Counted from the first letter of the stretch, positions 1 to 12,010 are shown. The stretch is 64,000 nucleotides of DNA from Tetrastigma voinierianum (GCA_016808115.1 JAEQBH010002351.1:434001-498000), one strand, 5' to 3'. The notes: generated by a model from the letters alone, not told the origin. Program-made: numbers and translations.

Positions 1-84
1 CTCTTATCATATCATATCATATTATTTCATATGTCATATTTAAGTCATTTGTTTTATGTTTTATGCCTTCATAAACCTTAGAAG

Positions 85-235
85 TGGATAAAGGAAACTA
101 TAAGGGCTCGAAGGCATTGTACTCACTTATCTGAAAGCAGTGAAGTGCATAAGGGCTCGAGGCGTTAGTATCATTATCTGAGACAATGACCATCTATAAG
201 GGCCAGAAGGCGGCGTAATGACCCTAAACGGGATG
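85..235 (-). repeat. 48-bp tandem repeat inside LTR J
   Basis: Three degenerate copies start near 98, 147 and 194, each with the core 'ataagggctcgaagg' followed by 'tatctgagacaatga'-like sequence. The same repeat, reversed, is at 28791-28930 in the 3' LTR of C. This supports J and C belonging to one family. Confidence 0.65.
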
Positions 236-584
236 GCCAGTCGGTATCTTTGAAGCTTGTTTTTCCTAATGAAGCGCCATCTATCCCTACGGGTTCTAAG
301 CGGAACTGATCCATGTGTATTTTATGTTTTTAGTACATATCTCATATTCCCGAATAATTGTCGTCCATTAATCATGTCACGATGTTACAATCATTTATTC
401 GTATCTTTGCATTTTTCTTATCTCATTATATGCATGAATTACCATGTATGCTTATGAGCTATTTACTATCATTCAAATTTCATCAAGCAATATCTGGATG
501 ATATGGATGGATTTTAGACTCAAAGGGCTTTCCATAGAGTCGTAGCACGGCTTGGAGTTTAGGCTGAAGAAGTTATGGTCGTTT

Positions 585-830
585 GAAGTTGGAAGGCCTC
601 CTTAGACGGCCACAGCGGACAGGATCCAGCAGACCGGACCAATCGGACGAACTGGTCGGACTAACCCCCGGCCTGCGTGGGTGACCCGATCGGATGAGCC
701 CGGTCGGACGGACCCGACCGATTGACTCAGAAGGGTGACCCGATCGGACTGACTTAGAAGGGCCAACCCAGCGGGCCCGGCCTAGTGGGACTAACCCGAC
801 CCGACCAGCCCTTCCCATAGCATTGTTTAG
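585..830. repeat. GC-rich short-period repeat in LTR J
   Basis: A strongly GC-rich stretch between AT-rich flanks. Variants of 'gacccgatcgga', 'gaccggaccaatcgga' and 'ggtcggactaaccc' recur every 15-40 bp. It has an open frame on the minus strand, but its repeated Gly/Arg/Ser/Pro composition is what such a tandem array would give. The LTRs of C lack this stretch, so it is specific to this copy or subfamily. Confidence 0.55.
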
Positions 831-902
831 GAATTAAGCAGGACCACTGGCAGACTCTGGTGTAGATTTGGGAAATTCAAAGCCTAACATCAAGTTAATT
901 GA

Positions 903-2578
903 TGTGGCGCCACAAATCCCGGGGGTGTCTAGTTGACCACACGTCAACTGCTAGAAACTCACTGTGTCTCATATTGAGACCTATACATAGTAAAATGACC
1001 ACTTGGGTATATCCATGTCTCATCAAGAATATATCAACTATATAACAATAGTTCAAGTTATTACATTACTCTTAGCAAAACATATATCGAATTTAGAGTT
1101 TTAATATGTTATACAAAACGAATACCAATGCCACAATCCGGCTTTCTTCTAAAACGCGGCCTCTAGTGGCGCCGTCCTCTGCCACACTCCACCTTGCCTA
1201 AAATAATGATCCCTCGGCGGGGTGAGTAATGCCCGGAATAGTGATAATTTTCCTATATGGGTTGCCTCCCACCTAAGTGCACATGCCATGGCAAACAATC
1301 ATACTGAAGATACATGATACTACTTGAATGTCTACATGCGATCCATGTCTCGAGTCCTCAGGCTCCCTCGCGTACAAGCGAATGCGGTAAAATGCGAGTT
1401 TTCAAAACAAAGCTTTTTGTTCTCGAAAACTTGCTGCAGTTCCGATAAATTTATTGGACAGCCCTCAGGGCAAATATGTTGGATAACCCTCGAAACAATT
1501 CCTTGGGTCCCTCGGGGCGTGGTGTTGGACAATCTCCCAACCTGATTGTCTCAGAATCTTTTATTCGAAATTTTTTTCACAAACATTTTTCACTTTTCTT
1601 TCATTTTAGTGTCCTTACTCCTCCTAATAATCTGGTGCTTGGTGCATATAGATTACATTATGCCAATCGACAACTCATGCTATTATATAAAACATATATA
1701 TACTAACATAATTAACTCACATAAATCATGTTATTCAGTTGCAACCAATAACACACCAAAATTACCTCACATGGGCTATTAACAATAAATGATTCATTTT
1801 GAATCTTAAAAACATAAATCACACAGCATCACGTGAACGATTGAAACCCTCGGGTCGACGCATTCACGACCACACAAATAAGTTTTCTGTTTTTCTGGTT
1901 GAATGTTTTGAGGCCAAGAGTGCAGGCCCCAAAATCAATGCGGAATATCCCCTAACCATTCACATGGATCTTATTTGAAAAGATGCTGAAGTAGAAAAAG
2001 ATCCTACCTCTTGGGGTTGTAGAAACTCCACAAAATCGGTGCTTACGCGTAGCCCTGGCAGCGTAGGGAACAACTTACCTTCTTGGCAGAGGCAGGCCCG
2101 GATCGAAACCGGCGGGAAATCTAGAGAGAAGTCACACTCTCTCTCTAAAAATCTAAATCTCAGCCCACTATCGATTTCTCTTTTGTTTGGAGAAGAAAAC
2201 TATTCCTTCTCTTGTCTTATTCAATTAACTTTTCATTAATTCCACTTGTGTCCCCTCATTTAACTATTTGATTTTTGACACATGGCTTAATCCAAGCATT
2301 CATCTCCATTCTCTCTCTAATCATACAACATGTTAATCACCTTAGGTACATGTAATAAGGTGACTTTGTCACATCATATCTCTTTGAAGCCGTTTACGGC
2401 ACTGAGCACCGTGCCTCAGCGTGAAATTCCATTGTCTCGAGATTCGCGAAGGGTGATGTGGTAGCTAGATTTTCGCGACGACTCCAGCGGTGAAATGTTT
2501 CATCATCAGGATCTCGAAAAATTTGGTTTGGCAAAAATTACAGTTTGTTTTGGAAAATTTGAATTTGCCGGGTTTACA
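903..2578 (-). mobile_element. Solo LTR 'H', family 1 (Ty3/gypsy), minus strand
   Basis: Starts TGTGGCGCC (the reversed LTR end) and stops at GGGTTTACA (the reversed LTR start TGTAAACCC). The interior matches the LTRs of A and B in order: the block around 1140 (accession of 'ggctttcttctaaaa'), the 'gtgagtaatgcccgg' block, the 'catggcaaacaatca' block, the 'ttttcaaaacaaagct' block, and the 'tacctcttgg' block near 2005. No internal region follows on either side. Flanking bases (attga / cagcg) do not match, so either the ends have decayed or my boundary is off by a few bases. It splits LTR J. Confidence 0.7.
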
Positions 2579-3182
2579 CAGCGGAAGTGGCTACAATTTA
2601 CCGAGGGACTCACTTTGCTTGTGAATTGCGCTATTCCTATCAACTAGTCTAGGTCTAACTAATGCGTATGATCAAATGGTAGCTTCCCGTAGTTTAAGTA
2701 CAGCCAAGCATTCACTTTCAGGGCAAGACACCTACAGGCATAAGGTAGAAGGTAACAAAGTAGGAAGACCTACCTCTTGGGTGTCGAACTCCGTTTCGAT
2801 ATAACCCAGGCTCTACGCGAAGAAGCACTTTTCTTCTTGATCGCCGAGGTGCGATCGATCGCTAGGGAAGCTAGAGAGAAGGTGAAGCTTCTCTCACTAA
2901 GCTTCTTCTCTTCCTTTTCCTTGACCAAAATAGAGATAAATTTTGGTCTTATCCATTTTGATTTTAAATCTTTCTTTATTACTCTTTGGTCCTCCCGATT
3001 TCATTTTTATTCTCAATTCCACGACTTATCAAAATCCTACTTTGGCCCTCTGATCTTAATTTAACCTTGGTTTTTGTATTCATTCCGGGTTTTTGCTTAT
3101 TTTATTCCAGAAAAATATACTTTTACTTTTATTATACCCTAAACATGTTATAACACTGTCAAGGTATACTTTGGGGTGTTAC
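2579..3182 (-). repeat. Family-2 LTR 'J', proximal end
   Basis: Continues J to its sense 5' end. The last bases read, reversed, TGTAACACCCCAAAGTA, almost the same as the start of the C 3' LTR (24683, TGTAACACCCCAAAATA). It abuts the broken copia element at 3183, so J apparently inserted into copia K. The TSD partner would lie left of the window. The frame at 2777-3064 is not coding. Confidence 0.65.
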
Positions 3183-4140
3183 ACGAAGCTTTTGAGAAAT
3201 TCAAAGTATAGGCGGAAACGGAGCGTCTCAATAAATGTCTCTCAAGACATTCACGATACGATCGTGGTGTGAGTACCTCTTAAGGAGAGTTTAGGGACTA
3301 CACAGTCGAACAGAGGATACATCCCGATTGTGCGCACTTGGTGTACCCTGATAGAGATGGTGTAGCAAAGAAGGAATATGACTCTTATGGACATGGTGAG
3401 ATCGATGATGAGTTATTCAGTTTACTGGCTCATACGGGGATATCTTTAGAAACGTAGCTTACATTCTAAACTTGGTACCGTCAAGTCAGTACTACTACTC
3501 CATAAATTGTGGATAAGTATGGCTTGATAAAACACATTCGGCTTTAGGTTGCCAACTACATGTCTTGAAAGGGAAAACGAGATAAGTGGAACCAAGAACA
3601 TGAGTTTCTTTCCTTGTAGGGTATCTGGGGAACGAGGTGGTTTGTTCTATAGTTGAAAAGTTAGAAGGTCATTGTTGGCACCCGATGCGGGTTCTTGGAA
3701 GAGGACCATGTAATGAACCCTGAGAAGCCCGAGTAAATTGTTACAGAAGAATTGTGAAGGAGATAGACCAGTGTGAAACTACTTTAATATCCATAGTGCA
3801 GAGGAAACACCACGAGAAAGTGTTCTTGACATCCCGTTACCGCAAACCGTAGTGGGAGGATTGTTGAGGAGCGTGTTGATCTTGAACCTTGTAGTCCTAC
3901 CGTCAACATATCGATTGCCTGACTAGAGGAGCATGACCATGATGGTTTTTACAGAATCAACATCGCACGACGTACCCACTTGATAGTGCACAGCCGAGAG
4001 GAAATTAATACAGTCGTAGTGGGAGGTTGATACGTCAACGCTGCGGTATACACTTTTGGGAGGTCTTTTGGCCAGGATCACGATGAGCTATATTGATCCA
4101 CAGTAACTATGATGAAACACTTAAGGATAAAGATCTGAGA
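3183..4140 (+). pseudogene. Copia K integrase, fragment
   Basis: Read with frameshift repair by eye, the stretch follows the C-terminal half of the copia integrase core: 'EAFEKFK' near 3185, 'YDRG..EYL' near 3253-3275 (the conserved DRGGEY block), and the PQ-NGVAER block near 3355-3376. There it reads D-G-V-A-K-K, so the catalytic Glu of the D,D,E triad appears to be Lys. Downstream pieces near 3390-3660 resemble the 'MVRSMMSYS' to 'VGY' part of the polyprotein. The normal role is to join retrotransposon cDNA to chromosomal DNA; this copy cannot do that. Confidence 0.65.
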
Positions 4141-4202
4141 TCTTTGTGAAAAACTATGAAATGCAATCACGATCCATGTCCTCTAATCAAGTCTAGGATC
4201 TT

Positions 4203-4860
4203 ATGGAACCACCCGAAGGGATAAAACCCATCGGATGCAAGTGGATCTATAAGAAAAAGAGAGGAGTAGACGGTAAGGTTGAAACTTTTAAGGCTAGGCT
4301 TGTAGCAAAAGGGTTTACTCAGAAAGAAGGGATCGATTATGAGGAAACTTTTTCGCCAATAGCCATGCTTAAGTCTATCCGGATTTTCGAATCCATTACA
4401 GCTCATTTCAACTATGAAATTTGGAAAATGGACGTAAAGACTGCATTTCTAAATGGGCATCTTGATGAGTGCATCTATATGATGCAACGGATAGTTTACC
4501 ATAGAAAGAATTTAAGAACACATGTTGTGCAAGCTTAAGAGATCCATTTATGGACTTAAGCAAGCATGTAGATCTTGGAATACTGGCACGATCAAGCCAT
4601 TAAAATCTTATGGTTTGATCGATGTCTGATGATCTTGTGTACAAAGTGTGATGGAAGCATGGTGGTGAATTCTTGAGTGTTATATGTGGATGACATCTTG
4701 CTTTCGTTGAAATAACGATGTGGGAGTAACCACCTATCTTGATTAAAAGAGTATGGTTATCCGGTCGGTTCGACATAAGAAAGACATAGGAGAAGCTAGT
4801 CACATTCTTAGGATTATGCTTCTACGAGATCGCAAGAAAGAATGTTGGAAATATCATTCT
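4203..4860 (+). pseudogene. Copia K reverse transcriptase, broken
   Basis: An open stretch of 111 codons begins MEPPEGIKPIGCKWIYKKK and contains ARLVAKGFTQKEGIDYEETF and WKMDVKTAFLNGHLDE. These are the typical N-terminal blocks of copia reverse transcriptase (RVT_2 family), including the first catalytic Asp in 'MDVKTAFL'. It stops at 4536. The catalytic YVDD box survives in another frame at 4683-4694 (LYVDDILL). So the active-site residues are still readable while the reading frame is lost through indels. The upstream ATG is internal to a polyprotein and not a true start. Confidence 0.85.
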
Positions 4861-4989
4861 ACTTATATCGATGATTCTGGCCCGTTTTAGCATGATTCAA
4901 AGAAAGGTTTTCTTCTTTCCTTACATGGAATCACTCTATCACAGGATTAGTGTCCCAATACCTAATGAGATAGAAAGATAGAAAGCATT

Positions 4990-5570
4990 TCGCCTTCTGC
5001 ATCTAACGATAGGAAGCCTAATGTATCTGATCTTTGTGCTAGACCGACATCTGCTTTGCTTTGGGCATGGTCGCGAGATATCGGTTAACCTGAGTAAGAA
5101 CATTTGTACAAGCGGTAAAACATAATCCAAATTGCCCAGAAAGGACTAGAGATTATATGTTAGTTTACCAATGAATAGTCCTAGTACCTTTAGGGTTTAT
5201 CTGAGACCTAAGACTCAAGTCATAGATTCCAGAAAGTCTACCTTTGGTTATTTGTTTACCTTAGGGAGTGGATCCATAAGTTGGAGGAGTATCAAGCAAT
5301 CTTTCATTGTTGATTCCACCATGGAGGCCGAATATGTGGCAGCCTCAGAGGCAACCAAGGAGGTGGTTTGGCTCAGAAACTTCCTATTGCATCTAAGAAT
5401 GGTTCCTTCAATGCAATTGCCTATTACACTTTATTGTGATAATAGTGGAGCAGCTGCTACCTCAAAGGAATCTAGGGCCTATAAGAAGGGAAAGCACATT
5501 GATCGCAAATATCATATGATTAGAGCTATTGTGCAAAGAGGAGATGTGTGGCATCATGGCTTTGAGTCTA
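4990..5570 (+). pseudogene. Copia K RNase H, C-terminal polyprotein
   Basis: The best preserved frame of the element, 5171-5641, contains SRKSTFGYLFTLGSGSISW, STMEAEYVAASEATKEVVWL and ITLYCDNSGAAATS..KGKHIDRKYH. These are the RNase H blocks of plant Ty1/copia polyproteins: Glu in MEAEY and Asp in YCDN are two of the catalytic acids. The N-terminal block with the first Asp lies in decayed sequence upstream. The frame runs past the expected end of the polyprotein into the LTR because the usual stop is lost. Confidence 0.85.
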
Positions 5571-5580
5571 AGTGGGAGAT
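5567..5580 (+). other. Polypurine tract of copia K
   Basis: Purine-rich 'aagtgggagat' immediately before the TG of the 3' LTR, where plus-strand DNA synthesis would be primed. Confidence 0.65.
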
Positions 5581-6798
5581 TGTTAGGGCTATATATACTA
5601 AAAGCCATTTTTATTGTTATGGATGTTTTATTTTATTTTAATAAATTATGTTATTTCATTTCAATGAAGCCATGAGCTATCTTTGCATTTAAATATTATG
5701 CATGTGTGTCTTTTATTCTACATAGTAGAGGATTTGGTGTGTAGAGTTCGGCTTACGCATAGAAGATCAAATCATCGGTTCTTGTGGAATATAAACTATT
5801 GGTTCACAGTCTAAATGGAACTTGACACACCATTGGTAAGATTGTAGCATAAGACTTCAGTAGGTCTGTCTTGACTATGGGGAATGGCTTAGTTCCAACT
5901 TCTTGTGCTAGTACATTAGGTAGTGTGTTGAGCAAGGACCAACTTGGGGTAATTATTTTATACGAGACATTAAATAATTAATACCTCATGGATTTAAATA
6001 TGAATACTATTACTCTTAATCTCGAGATAATTAATAGACACGTGCATTGTGTTACAATTGGTTATTTTTGATTCATAAAGTGAGATCTTTATGATCAATA
6101 ATCGTGAGTTGGATATTGCATTAGTAGTGAATGTTAATTGTGGAATCCACATCCTGTTAATTGGATTGATGATACCCCCTTGAGGATAGTTATAAGTTTT
6201 GATTATGTCAAACCTTGCAGATGAATTTTTAATCCCATATATCAAATAAGTTAAGTGGAATGTCTCAAGGTGATTATCAGATGTTGATTAAATAAAAATG
6301 TGTTAATTTAATTTAATCAGCAGTATCTAACAATCTTAACGTGAGGAGATTAATAGTATTTAATAACAAAAGGCTCGAATTATACTTTCGAATAAGTGAG
6401 AGTGCAATTATGATTCTTTAGTGGGTGAATTATAATTAATGTAAATAAGTTAAATATACTTACATTTAGGAGCCCACGAGAAATCTTATTTAATTTAGGT
6501 CACTCTGTAGCCCTGTTGCATATGCCATGTTGGGCGGCCTCTGAGTAAAAAAAGCCTAGAGGCGGCCGTCTGAGAGAGCACGAAGAAGAGCCTTCCCTCT
6601 TCACGTTACGGCATTGGGAATCTGAGTAGGAAACTTAGGGGTGAGCAATCTATTTTTGCAGTCAATTTTGTGAGATCAATCCAGACAGATCTCTAGGTAT
6701 GGATTCGAACTGTATCCTAGTAGCTTTATTCAGATTGTTTTTCTTTGTGTAATCTGTACACACTATCACTATGTTCACGGGGAATTCCGATCCCTACA
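5581..6798 (+). repeat. 3' LTR of copia K
   Basis: Begins TGTTAGGGCTATATA right after the polypurine tract and ends GATCCCTACA at 6798, so it has TG...CA ends and a length of 1218 bp. The sequence before the end ('acactatcactatgttcac') has no coding sense. No partner LTR is present in the window, so age cannot be estimated. Confidence 0.7.
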
Positions 6799-8495
6799 AA
6801 CTAAACTCCATGTGATAATTTTGTCTCATCCCAATACAATAATAAAATGTTTGGTTAAAGACATTAAATAATCCAAATTGCTAATCTAACACATCCCATA
6901 TATTTTTTTCTTGAAAAATAATCCGTATAAACAAAAATACCTTTATCCATCCGGTATTTACACGTGTCCTATAAAAGAAAGAGTTATTTTTATAAGAAAC
7001 AATAGGAATTTTCCAAAGTATGGTAAAAAATTGATGGAGGGTTAGATTTCTTGAAATTCGTGTTTCAAATGGTCTTTTAATCAAATAAGCCAATGAGGCC
7101 TAACTCAAGTGGTTAAGAGCTAGGTTGGCCAAGCCGTCTCTTCTCTCATTTTCTTCTTCATTTTCTCTCATCTTGTTATCTTCTAACCCAATTTCCTCAG
7201 TAGGCGGTGATTTTTGGCCATTCTTGGCTTGAAATCACTAATCTACATCTTTTTTTTTTTTTTTCATTTTCTTACTTATTAAAATGCTTCTTTCACAAAT
7301 ATTTAGGTATTCTTTGGTTTTTCGTGTTGTAGTCATCATATTCTGGTGTTTGGTTTGTCGTCGTCTTATTACGACGTTTGATTTATCGTTAGCTTGTTTC
7401 AATGTAGTGCTTTTCGTCGTCTTGTTGTGACATTTTATTTGTACGAGAGTGATTTAGACAAGCAAAGCGGATTCAATCAGTCGAAAATATCAGATTATGG
7501 TCGTCAGTATATTGAAGAACCGGAGTTGTAGATATTCTAGTTACTATATTATAATATTTGTAGGCTTTATGCAGATTTATTATGCTATTAAGCTGGACAT
7601 TATTTCGTCATTTATGATTTTAGCAACATAATTTTAGGTCTCGATCTGTGCAGTTTGAATCAATAAGATTATTTTCCTTTAAAAAAAGGAGTAGGGTGGG
7701 CTTAGGGAGGGAGATCTGGGGTTTGAGTCTCGGTTGAAACAAGCTTGTGAGAGCATGTCTTATGATATGATGCAAGTGAATAGTGTAAAAAAATCAAATC
7801 GCCTATAATAATAATTATATCTCTAGGGGTATTTTTGTTCAAAAAGATGTATTTTTACATTTTTTTTGAGTTTAAAAAAAGAAGTTAGTTTTGTGAATAA
7901 CTTTTGCATTTGTGGCTTTTAAAAAGTTTTCCCTTGTTAAGGAAAGGGGTCCAAAGTTTGAGTTCTAGTGAGTACAATTTACTTTATTGTAACTAAAATG
8001 TTTAGCTGTCAAAATTTTTTTTCAATAGTTTTAATTCTTCAAACTAATTTTAAAATTTAAATTATTATTATTATTTTTGTTGTTAAAAATAAGAAATAAA
8101 ACTAATAGAAATAAAACTCTTAAAGTTATTTTATTATTTTCGATGTTGTCAAATATATAGAATAATTAAAACTCATGTCAAAAATATAAAAATATAAAAA
8201 TATTTTGAAGAATGTAGTTACAAATATTAAAATATTTTTACACTTCAAAAGATATTTTATTTTTACAAAACATTGGAGAATATTTTTTTTTTAAAGTATT
8301 ATTTTATAACTATCTTAAGAAAATAATTATCTTTTAAAGACTATTTTAAACAAAATTTTTGCTTTAAGTGTTTAGTTTTTATTATAAAGAAGAATATATT
8401 TTGTTTTAAAGAATTCTACTTTTTATTTGTTTAATTAAAGTAGCAATAAGTGATGTATAAAATCTTTATATTTTTTTTTAAAGAAAAAAATATTT
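6799..8495. other. AT-rich spacer, no gene seen
   Basis: Long A and T runs and short simple repeats, with no coding pattern on either strand. Two stretches look like weak tRNA-derived pieces: 7090-7265 (listed separately) and 7700-7745, where 'ggggtttgagtctcgg' resembles a pol III B box. The right edge is where homology to the C LTR begins. Confidence 0.5.
7090..7265 (+). repeat. Possible degenerate tRNA-derived SINE
   Basis: 'cctaactcaagtggttaaga' resembles a tRNA A box. The stretch ends in a run of T (7250-7264). A convincing B box is not visible at the expected spacing, so this is a weak call. Confidence 0.25.
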
Positions 8496-10888
8496 TATAT
8501 ATTAATGGTATTTGTAAATTTTAATTATCATTTTGCTAAAGTGAAAATTTGAGCTTACAGAATTTAGTACAAGAATACAAGGAGTAAAAGTGGAATTGTC
8601 AAAGCAGGATATAAAAGTCATAGGAGATAAGAAAAATATATTTAAGTAGAATGTACATAACTTGATTTGAAAATAGAGGGAGAAATGGAGGACTAAAGTG
8701 AAGCAAAAGGATAATTAAGACCAAAGAAGGATGAATCAAGTGGTGCTCTCATTTTTGGAGAGCAAAAAACCGTGAAGGGGAAAGAAGAAGAGAAGAGAGG
8801 AAAGAAAGGGAGAAGAAAAAGGTATGGGAAGTCTTGGGTTTTGTATGGAAAATTATGGATTTTAGTATGGAATGTTTAGAATTTGTGTATGGAACTTTGG
8901 ATGGGTGTCTATGTTTTGTATGGGAAAATCTAAACCATAAGCCATTTTGATAATTTGAATTACAAAGAACCCTACTTTGTATATTAATTGGTGTTTTAGA
9001 TTTGCAGGTTGGATTGATTGTAATCGCCAGTGAGGAATATACGTATTAAAATGTGCGGGGTTTTTAGGGAGATGTTGTCAAAAATTTCTCCAAAACCCCG
9101 TTTGAACTTGATCATATTTCTTCGTTCGAACTCCAGTTTCATATGTTCTTGGAGCTCCTATGGAAAAACCTTTGAGTCTAGAATCATCCATATATAGTTT
9201 GATAATGTTGGAGACTCATATTGGGTCGAGAGAAATCACCCAGCAGTAGAGTCCTCTGGATTACGCTGCGGTCTTATTCCATGGGATCTCTTTAGCTTTG
9301 GACGGTCATAATTTCTTCGATCAAGACTCCGTTTGGATGTTCTTGGAACTTTATATGGAAAGCCCTTTGAGTATAGAATCCCATCCATATAGCTTGATAA
9401 TATTGGAACTCATATTGGTCTAGAAATTTATAAGAAAAGCCGGTAGGTCTGTTAAAGGGGTTACACTCTGGAGTCGCATTCAGGGAAGTCTCCAACTTCA
9501 GACGGTCATAATTTCTTTGTCCGAACTCCGTTTCAGATGTTTTTGGACTCTATGGAAAGCCCTTTGAGTCTAGAATCCATCCATATATAGCTTGATGATA
9601 TTAGAACTCATATTAGGTCCAGAAATCACGAAAACAATAGGCCCTGCTGGTTCTACTTGTAGTCATTGTTCATGGAAGTCAACCCGGACCCGGTCATAAT
9701 TTCTTCGTTCGAACTCCGTTTGGATGTTCTTGAACTATATGGAAAGACCTTTGAGTCCCAGAATCAGTATTATATATCTTGATAATATTAGAGCTCATAT
9801 TAGGTCTAAATCGCGAAAAAGTATGATATTTATTGGTTAACCATGTTCTTTTATTTATGAGCCTCCAACTTCGGACGATTATAATTTCTTCATCCGAACT
9901 CCGTTTCGGATGTTCTTAGACTCTATGGAAAGGCCTTTGAGTCTAGAATCCATCCACAGATAGCTTGATAAAATTGAAATGATAGTAAATAGCTCATAAG
10001 CATACAAGGTAACCATAGTTATTCAAGCATATAATGAGATATGAAAATGCAAGAATCTGAATAAATGATTGTAAATATCGCATATGATCTTGGGATGACA
10101 ATAATTGATAGGGAATACTTAAGGTCTTACTGAACTATAAAATACACATGGATTATGCCTTAGAACCTGGTAGAGAGGATAGATAGGCAATACTATTAAG
10201 GGAAAACAGATCGTATCACTGTCAGTTGCTTAGTTTGGGTCATTCTACAGGCGCCTTTGATATATAGTTCCTTTATCCACTTCTAAGGTTTATGTAAGCA
10301 TAAGAGCATAAAACAAAATGACTTGAATATGACATATGAAATGATATGAGTATGATAAGAAGTATAACCCAGCTATGCAATGACAAGTATATTGTGTGAA
10401 ACATGAAGCAAAGGTGTAAAATGATAAAAATGAAACATGGTATAATCTGATAAATATGAAATATGTATAAGTATGTTTTAAATGATATGATATCTTTAGA
10501 TGTGTATGCATGTGTATAGAAGTGTATGATCTTATTAGGAGTCATCCATATGTTTCCCAATTCAGCTAAGCTATAAACATACGAGAGGCGTTTCATCAGT
10601 GTAGGTACGGGAGAAGCGAAGCAGAAGTCAGAACACTTATTAAGTAGCCAAGGCCAACACACTACTAGGTTCCCACTAAAGACCTTTTGGTTTATTTTTG
10701 TATATGTTTTGTTTTGTAAACAATGCCCAACTATTGTAATGTTGAGCGAGCTTGAAAAATGTGGAAGCAGTAGCATAGTTGGAACATAAATACCATCTGA
10801 TTAAATGCTAACATTATGTGAATGAACAAGTTAAAGTTTATAAGTTACCTTTTTATGCAAATACCCTCACTCGACCAGCCTGGTTGAG
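8496..10888 (+). repeat. 5' LTR of C (left end truncated)
   Basis: Matches the 3' LTR block by block. 'tatttgtaaattttaatta' near 8508 pairs with 24745. The 'gagagcaaaaaacgtg' block at 8758 pairs with 24981. The five 190-bp units at 9105-9985 pair with 25341-26200. The 'aatgagatatgaaaatgcaa' block at 10033 pairs with 26250. The end 'ataccctcactcgacc' pairs with 29543. It ends in decayed sequence without the final GGCGTCACA. Confidence 0.8.
9105..9985 (+). repeat. Five ~190-bp tandem repeats in C 5' LTR
   Basis: Units start near 9105, 9301, 9501, 9691 and 9874. Each contains, in order, 'cggtcataatttcttcg', 'gaactccgtttcagatgttc', 'ctatggaaagccctttgagt', 'ctagaatccatccatatata', 'gcttgataatattggaact' and, except for the last, a variable 'gtaggcc...catgggaagtctcc' tail. 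The last unit diverges after 'gcttgataaaattgaaat'. It is non-coding in all frames. Confidence 0.9.
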
Positions 10889-11035
10889 AATATCTGAAGT
10901 AGTGTTAGTGGCTAAGATGATAGGTTTGGCGTTTACGGATAGGATTTTGAAACCTTTTGAATGGACATAAGATAAACATTCCTATGTTAAGTAATGTGTT
11001 GACCTCTAATGTGGATGTCCTTGTGTTTTGTATAG

Positions 11036-12010
11036 ATGGATTGTCTTGAAGAAGCTGTTGAGAGTGTTAACCCAAGGGAATAAGAGTTATCGACTTAGAG
11101 CCTTCAGTAATGTGCCTAATGAGCCTGAGCCTTTGCTTAGAATATCGCAGGGACATGGCTCGGGTCTTGGATGGATGGTAGCTCTAAAGCTCCGATAGAC
11201 ACAATAAGAAGACATGGAGCGAGGAGAATTCCATGGGTCAGTATGGAAGGAGTCGGAGAAAAGCCCGAGTCTGGTTAGAAAAGCTAGAAAGGTATTGTAA
11301 GAGGTTAGATGCCCTCCCGAGTTAAGAAGGCATCATGTGCGGTCTCACTATTACGGGTGGGGCATATGATTGAGTGGAAGCGGTGCTCAAGTCCATGGAT
11401 TTCAGATCCCGCTGACATAGAGAGATTCTTTGTTCAAGAGTTCAAGGCAAAGTACGTTACCGAAATGTATAGGGAGTCCAAGTGGAAATAGTTCACGAAT
11501 ATGAAACAAAGGGACTTATCGTAGTTGAGTATGAAGGAGTTCAGCCATCTCGACAAATATGCCTTGGGAAGGGTCCTCAGCACGAGGGCATTTCGGTGTG
11601 AAATTTGAAGATGGACTACATAGTTCCATTAAGGTACTTGGCACACCTATGACTTCTCTAATACAAGGTGGGCTTTATCAGTTGGTCCCAGAAGCTGCAA
11701 TGAGAGTGGAGGCGAAACCAACTTGACAAAGAAAAGTCTTAAAGAATAAGTTCTCCAAAAGAGGCATACGCTCTTCTAGTAAGAGCTAGAGAGATGTTCA
11801 AAGCCAAGTCAATACAGGGTTTGGCTACAAGAGGTAGAAGACAAGGGAAGTGCAATGAGTGTCTAGTGCGGGTAAGAGGTGCTTGGTTGGACGGGGAGAA
11901 ATCGAAGTGCACTCATTTCATAGGCGACATTTAGATTGCGGGTTATTGTGAGAGTGTTTAGATGTGGAATCCTTGAGCATTTGAGAGCACGATTGTCCCG
12001 AGTCGAGGGG
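11036..12010 (+). pseudogene. Gag of element C, broken
   Basis: The only clear blocks are FFVQEFKAKYVTEMYRESK near 11425-11485 and, in the next frame, a 'MKQRDLS.VEYE.EFSHLDKYA' block near 11500-11565. Together they match the core of plant gypsy Gag (Retrotrans_gag). Around 11957-12003 a Cys-Phe-Arg-Cys-Gly ... Glu-His-Leu-Arg pattern marks a decayed CCHC zinc knuckle; single-base indels break the first Cys pair. In a live element Gag forms the virus-like particle and the knuckle binds RNA. The upstream ATG at 11036 opens only a short frame and is a weak start. Confidence 0.65.

Larger units (their letters stand above)
1..902 (-). repeat. Family-2 LTR 'J', distal part (minus strand)
   Basis: Reverse complement of the same LTR family as element C. 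Bases 60-240 match, reversed, the stretch around 28780-29000, and bases 480-545 match the ~190-bp repeat unit of C (the words for 'gactctatggaaagccctttg' appear reversed). The LTR resumes at 2579 after the inserted LTR H and ends at 3182. It extends beyond the left edge of the window, so its far end and its target duplication cannot be seen. It holds a 48-bp tandem repeat and a GC-rich tract, listed separately. Confidence 0.7.
3183..6798 (+). mobile_element. Ty1/copia retrotransposon 'K', 5'-truncated
   Basis: Order integrase - reverse transcriptase - RNase H - polypurine tract - 3' LTR, which is the Ty1/copia order. The 5' LTR, gag, protease and the N-terminal integrase are missing because LTR J replaces everything left of 3183. 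The remaining polyprotein is broken by many frameshifts and stops, so it is not functional. The bases just outside the 3' LTR are 'aacta'; the matching left copy is not in the window. Confidence 0.85.

Noticed and set aside
573..818. 81-codon open frame, Gly/Arg/Ser/Pro rich, minus strand
   Set aside because: It lies wholly in a GC-rich tandem array within an LTR; openness follows from composition.
7090..7170. tRNA gene
   Set aside because: An A-box-like word is present but no cloverleaf can be formed and no proper B box lies at the right distance.
9105..9985. CRISPR array or satellite DNA
   Set aside because: The ~190-bp units are direct tandem copies inside an LTR, without spacers, and occur in both LTRs.
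10273..10776. 167-codon open frame on the minus strand
   Set aside because: It overlaps the plus-strand 5' LTR of C, has a low-complexity composition rich in hydrophobic residues and His, and has no counterpart in the 3' LTR.
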